Source: an uncultured Clostridium sp.
GTDB lineage: Bacteria; Bacillota; Clostridia; Lachnospirales; Lachnospiraceae
Direction: 5' to 3'
Assembly (NCBI GenBank): GCA_934438135.1
Contig: CAKSBP010000035.1
Coordinates: 1-32,148, forward strand
Length of the DNA stretch: 32,148 nucleotides
Position numbers and translations under genes: made by a program. The notes beneath the pieces were generated by a model. That model saw only the letters and a list, made by a program, of their open reading frames with translations. It was not told the origin of the DNA and did no database searches. Below, piece after piece: positions 31,052 to 32,148 of this stretch. Each line of letters begins with the position of its first letter. The first letter of the stretch is position 1.

Positions 31052-32056
31052 GTGGACGATAGGTATGAAGAAATCTTTCGACAATATAATTTTAAGATTG
31101 CCAATATATACAGAGCCAGAGGAGCCCTTTTGCTGGAGACAGATAAAGGGGTTAAGTTGTTCCGGTCTATTCGAAACTCGAAGGCAAGAATCGAATTTGA
31201 AAATAAGGTGCTTCTATTTTTAAAGGAGAATGGATTTGAAAATATCGATTTATACTGCCTGAATCGGGAGAATCAGATTGTATCAGAAAGTTCACAGGGA
31301 GATTCCTATGTAGTTAAGGACTGGTTCAGAGGTGACGAATGTAACCTAAAGGAGCCTTCCCAGGTAAAAATTGCATCCGCGAATCTTGCAAAACTGCATA
31401 AGTGCCTGAAGGAAGTAACATTTGCTACAGAGCGGGAATTTCCAGGAGTGCATATGCTTCCGGAAGTATTTCTGAAACATAACCGGGAATTAAAGCGTGT
31501 AAAAACGTATATCATTGACAAACGGCAGAAAAATGAATTTGAAATCCGCTTTTTAAGTGCATATGACGGCTTTTTTGACCAGGCGAAAGAAGCAGAAAGC
31601 ATGCTTGGCGGAATGGATTTTACTGCCCTGAAGAATCAGGTAAAGGAAAAAGGGGCTATTGTTCATGGAAGCTACACGTATCACAATATTATTTTGACAC
31701 AGGGAAAAGTATATACTACCAATTTTGATAAGACGGATCTGGGGCTTCAGGTTTATGACTTGTATTATTTCATGCGGAAAGTGCTAGAGAAAAACAACTG
31801 GAATATTTCCCTGGCTCAGATGATGTTGAGTGAATACATGGAAAACAACCAGCTGGAAAAGAAGGAATTGGAGCTTCTTTATATTCTTATGCTCTATCCG
31901 GAAAAGTTTTGGAAGATTACCAACTTCTATTTTAATGGAAAGAAATCCTGGGTTTCCGGGAGAACTATTCAAAAGCTTTCCTTAATAAAACAGCAGGAGG
32001 AGCAAAAGAAATTATTTTTGCAGAATCTATACCACTATTGTATAATGGACTCGTAG
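31052..32056 (+). CDS. CotS-like spore-coat/aminoglycoside-phosphotransferase-fold pseudokinase
   Basis: A 334-residue protein with the APH/choline-kinase fold of the CotS/YutH spore-coat group. The N-lobe strand has GVKLFRSIRN, the hinge is DSYVVKDWFRGDEC, and the catalytic loop reads HGSYTYHN (205-212) where active kinases have HGDxxxxN, so the catalytic Asp is Ser207. The metal-binding DFD-type segment is NFDKTD (Asp226). It is therefore likely a binding or structural protein, as several CotS relatives seem to be. Start: GTG 31052 after GGGAGGG (31039-31045); the ATG at 31037 overlaps that site. The gap from the CCA gene is 82 bp and includes a small GTATGA/TCATAC hairpin. Confidence 0.82.
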   Translation: MDDRYEEIFRQYNFKIANIYRARGALLLETDKGVKLFRSIRNSKARIEFENKVLLFLKENGFENIDLYCLNRENQIVSESSQGDSYVVKDWFRGDECNLKEPSQVKIASANLAKLHKCLKEVTFATEREFPGVHMLPEVFLKHNRELKRVKTYIIDKRQKNEFEIRFLSAYDGFFDQAKEAESMLGGMDFTALKNQVKEKGAIVHGSYTYHNIILTQGKVYTTNFDKTDLGLQVYDLYYFMRKVLEKNNWNISLAQMMLSEYMENNQLEKKELELLYILMLYPEKFWKITNFYFNGKKSWVSGRTIQKLSLIKQQEEQKKLFLQNLYHYCIMDS

Positions 32057-32084
32057 AAGAGAAAGTGAACACAGGAGACCAGCT

Positions 32085-32102
32085 ATGAAAAGTCAAGCCT
32101 AA
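32085..32102 (+). other. five-codon micro-ORF near the right edge
   Basis: ATG AAA AGT CAA GCC TAA with CAGGAGA a few bases before it. It may be a short upstream reading frame of the next gene or chance. The window stops 46 bp later, and the remaining sequence is AT-rich without a visible gene. Confidence 0.2.
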
Positions 32103-32148
32103 ATTCGTAAAATATTTAAATATTTCTAACAGATAAAAAAGTGTAACT

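Noticed and set aside
32085..32102. Five-codon reading frame as a regulatory leader peptide
   Set aside because: No run of one amino acid and no terminator or gene visible before the window ends, so it cannot be judged.

Overview
The window is low-GC chromosomal DNA that reads as a spore-forming, anaerobic Clostridia member, most likely a Lachnospiraceae-type gut anaerobe. The grounds are: strong AGGAGG ribosome-binding sites with sigma-A type TTGACA/TATAAT promoters, a large Alu-domain SRP RNA, an S-box (SAM-I) riboswitch on metK, a T-box on proS, the short Zn-containing ProS type, a CBS/DRTGG-containing family II pyrophosphatase, a CotS-like protein, a YtvI/AI-2E-type permease and an anaerobic CO-dehydrogenase-family protein. 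The species cannot be named from sequence reading alone.

Layout. 1-915: SRP RNA with its own consensus promoter and a hairpin terminator. 916-3243: a long protein with a degenerate cyclic-nucleotide-binding fold. 3244-3552: a non-coding stretch that folds into a compact three-way junction. 3553-4128 (-): a DJ-1/PfpI protein behind a dyad operator. 4462-7507: a TPR protein with a degenerate AAA-like tail, then a CBS-type Mn-dependent pyrophosphatase. 7530-7889 (-): a small Ig-like protein. 7961-10899: flavin reductase-like protein, OLD-like ATPase/TOPRIM protein and shikimate-kinase-like protein in tight succession. 11057-12355: murA with a structured leader. 12537-15536 (-): an HD-GYP phosphodiesterase followed by a secreted Ig-like protein. 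15791-17168 (-): metK under a SAM-I riboswitch. 17320-21231: sensor kinase, response regulator, LiaF-like membrane protein and DUF4097-like protein, which look like one envelope-stress module. 21212-23052 (-): YtvI-like permease and an RluA-type pseudouridine synthase. 23203-25359: a lone CO-dehydrogenase-like protein. 25429-27200: T-box and proS. 27201-28702: an accessory patch holding a decayed IS3-family element, a small membrane-anchored protein with an apparent poly-A frameshift, a GC-rich hairpin and an AT-rich non-coding region. 28703-32056: LysR regulator, CCA-adding enzyme and a CotS-like pseudokinase.

Most of the window is housekeeping (SRP RNA, murA, metK, proS, CCA enzyme, pyrophosphatase) interleaved with envelope and surface functions. 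The strongest departures from the ordinary are these. (1) The CO-dehydrogenase-like protein keeps the B/D-cluster cysteines, but the C-cluster cysteine equivalent to Cys333 of CODH-II is Glu426. It also carries an 11-histidine N-terminal extension, has no accessory genes nearby, and is driven by a perfect-consensus promoter whose -35 box overlaps that of the divergent gene. (2) A four-gene two-component/LiaF/DUF4097 module. (3) A TPR protein with what looks like a dead SpoVK/CbbX-type AAA domain. (4) A three-way-junction RNA candidate at 3326-3405.
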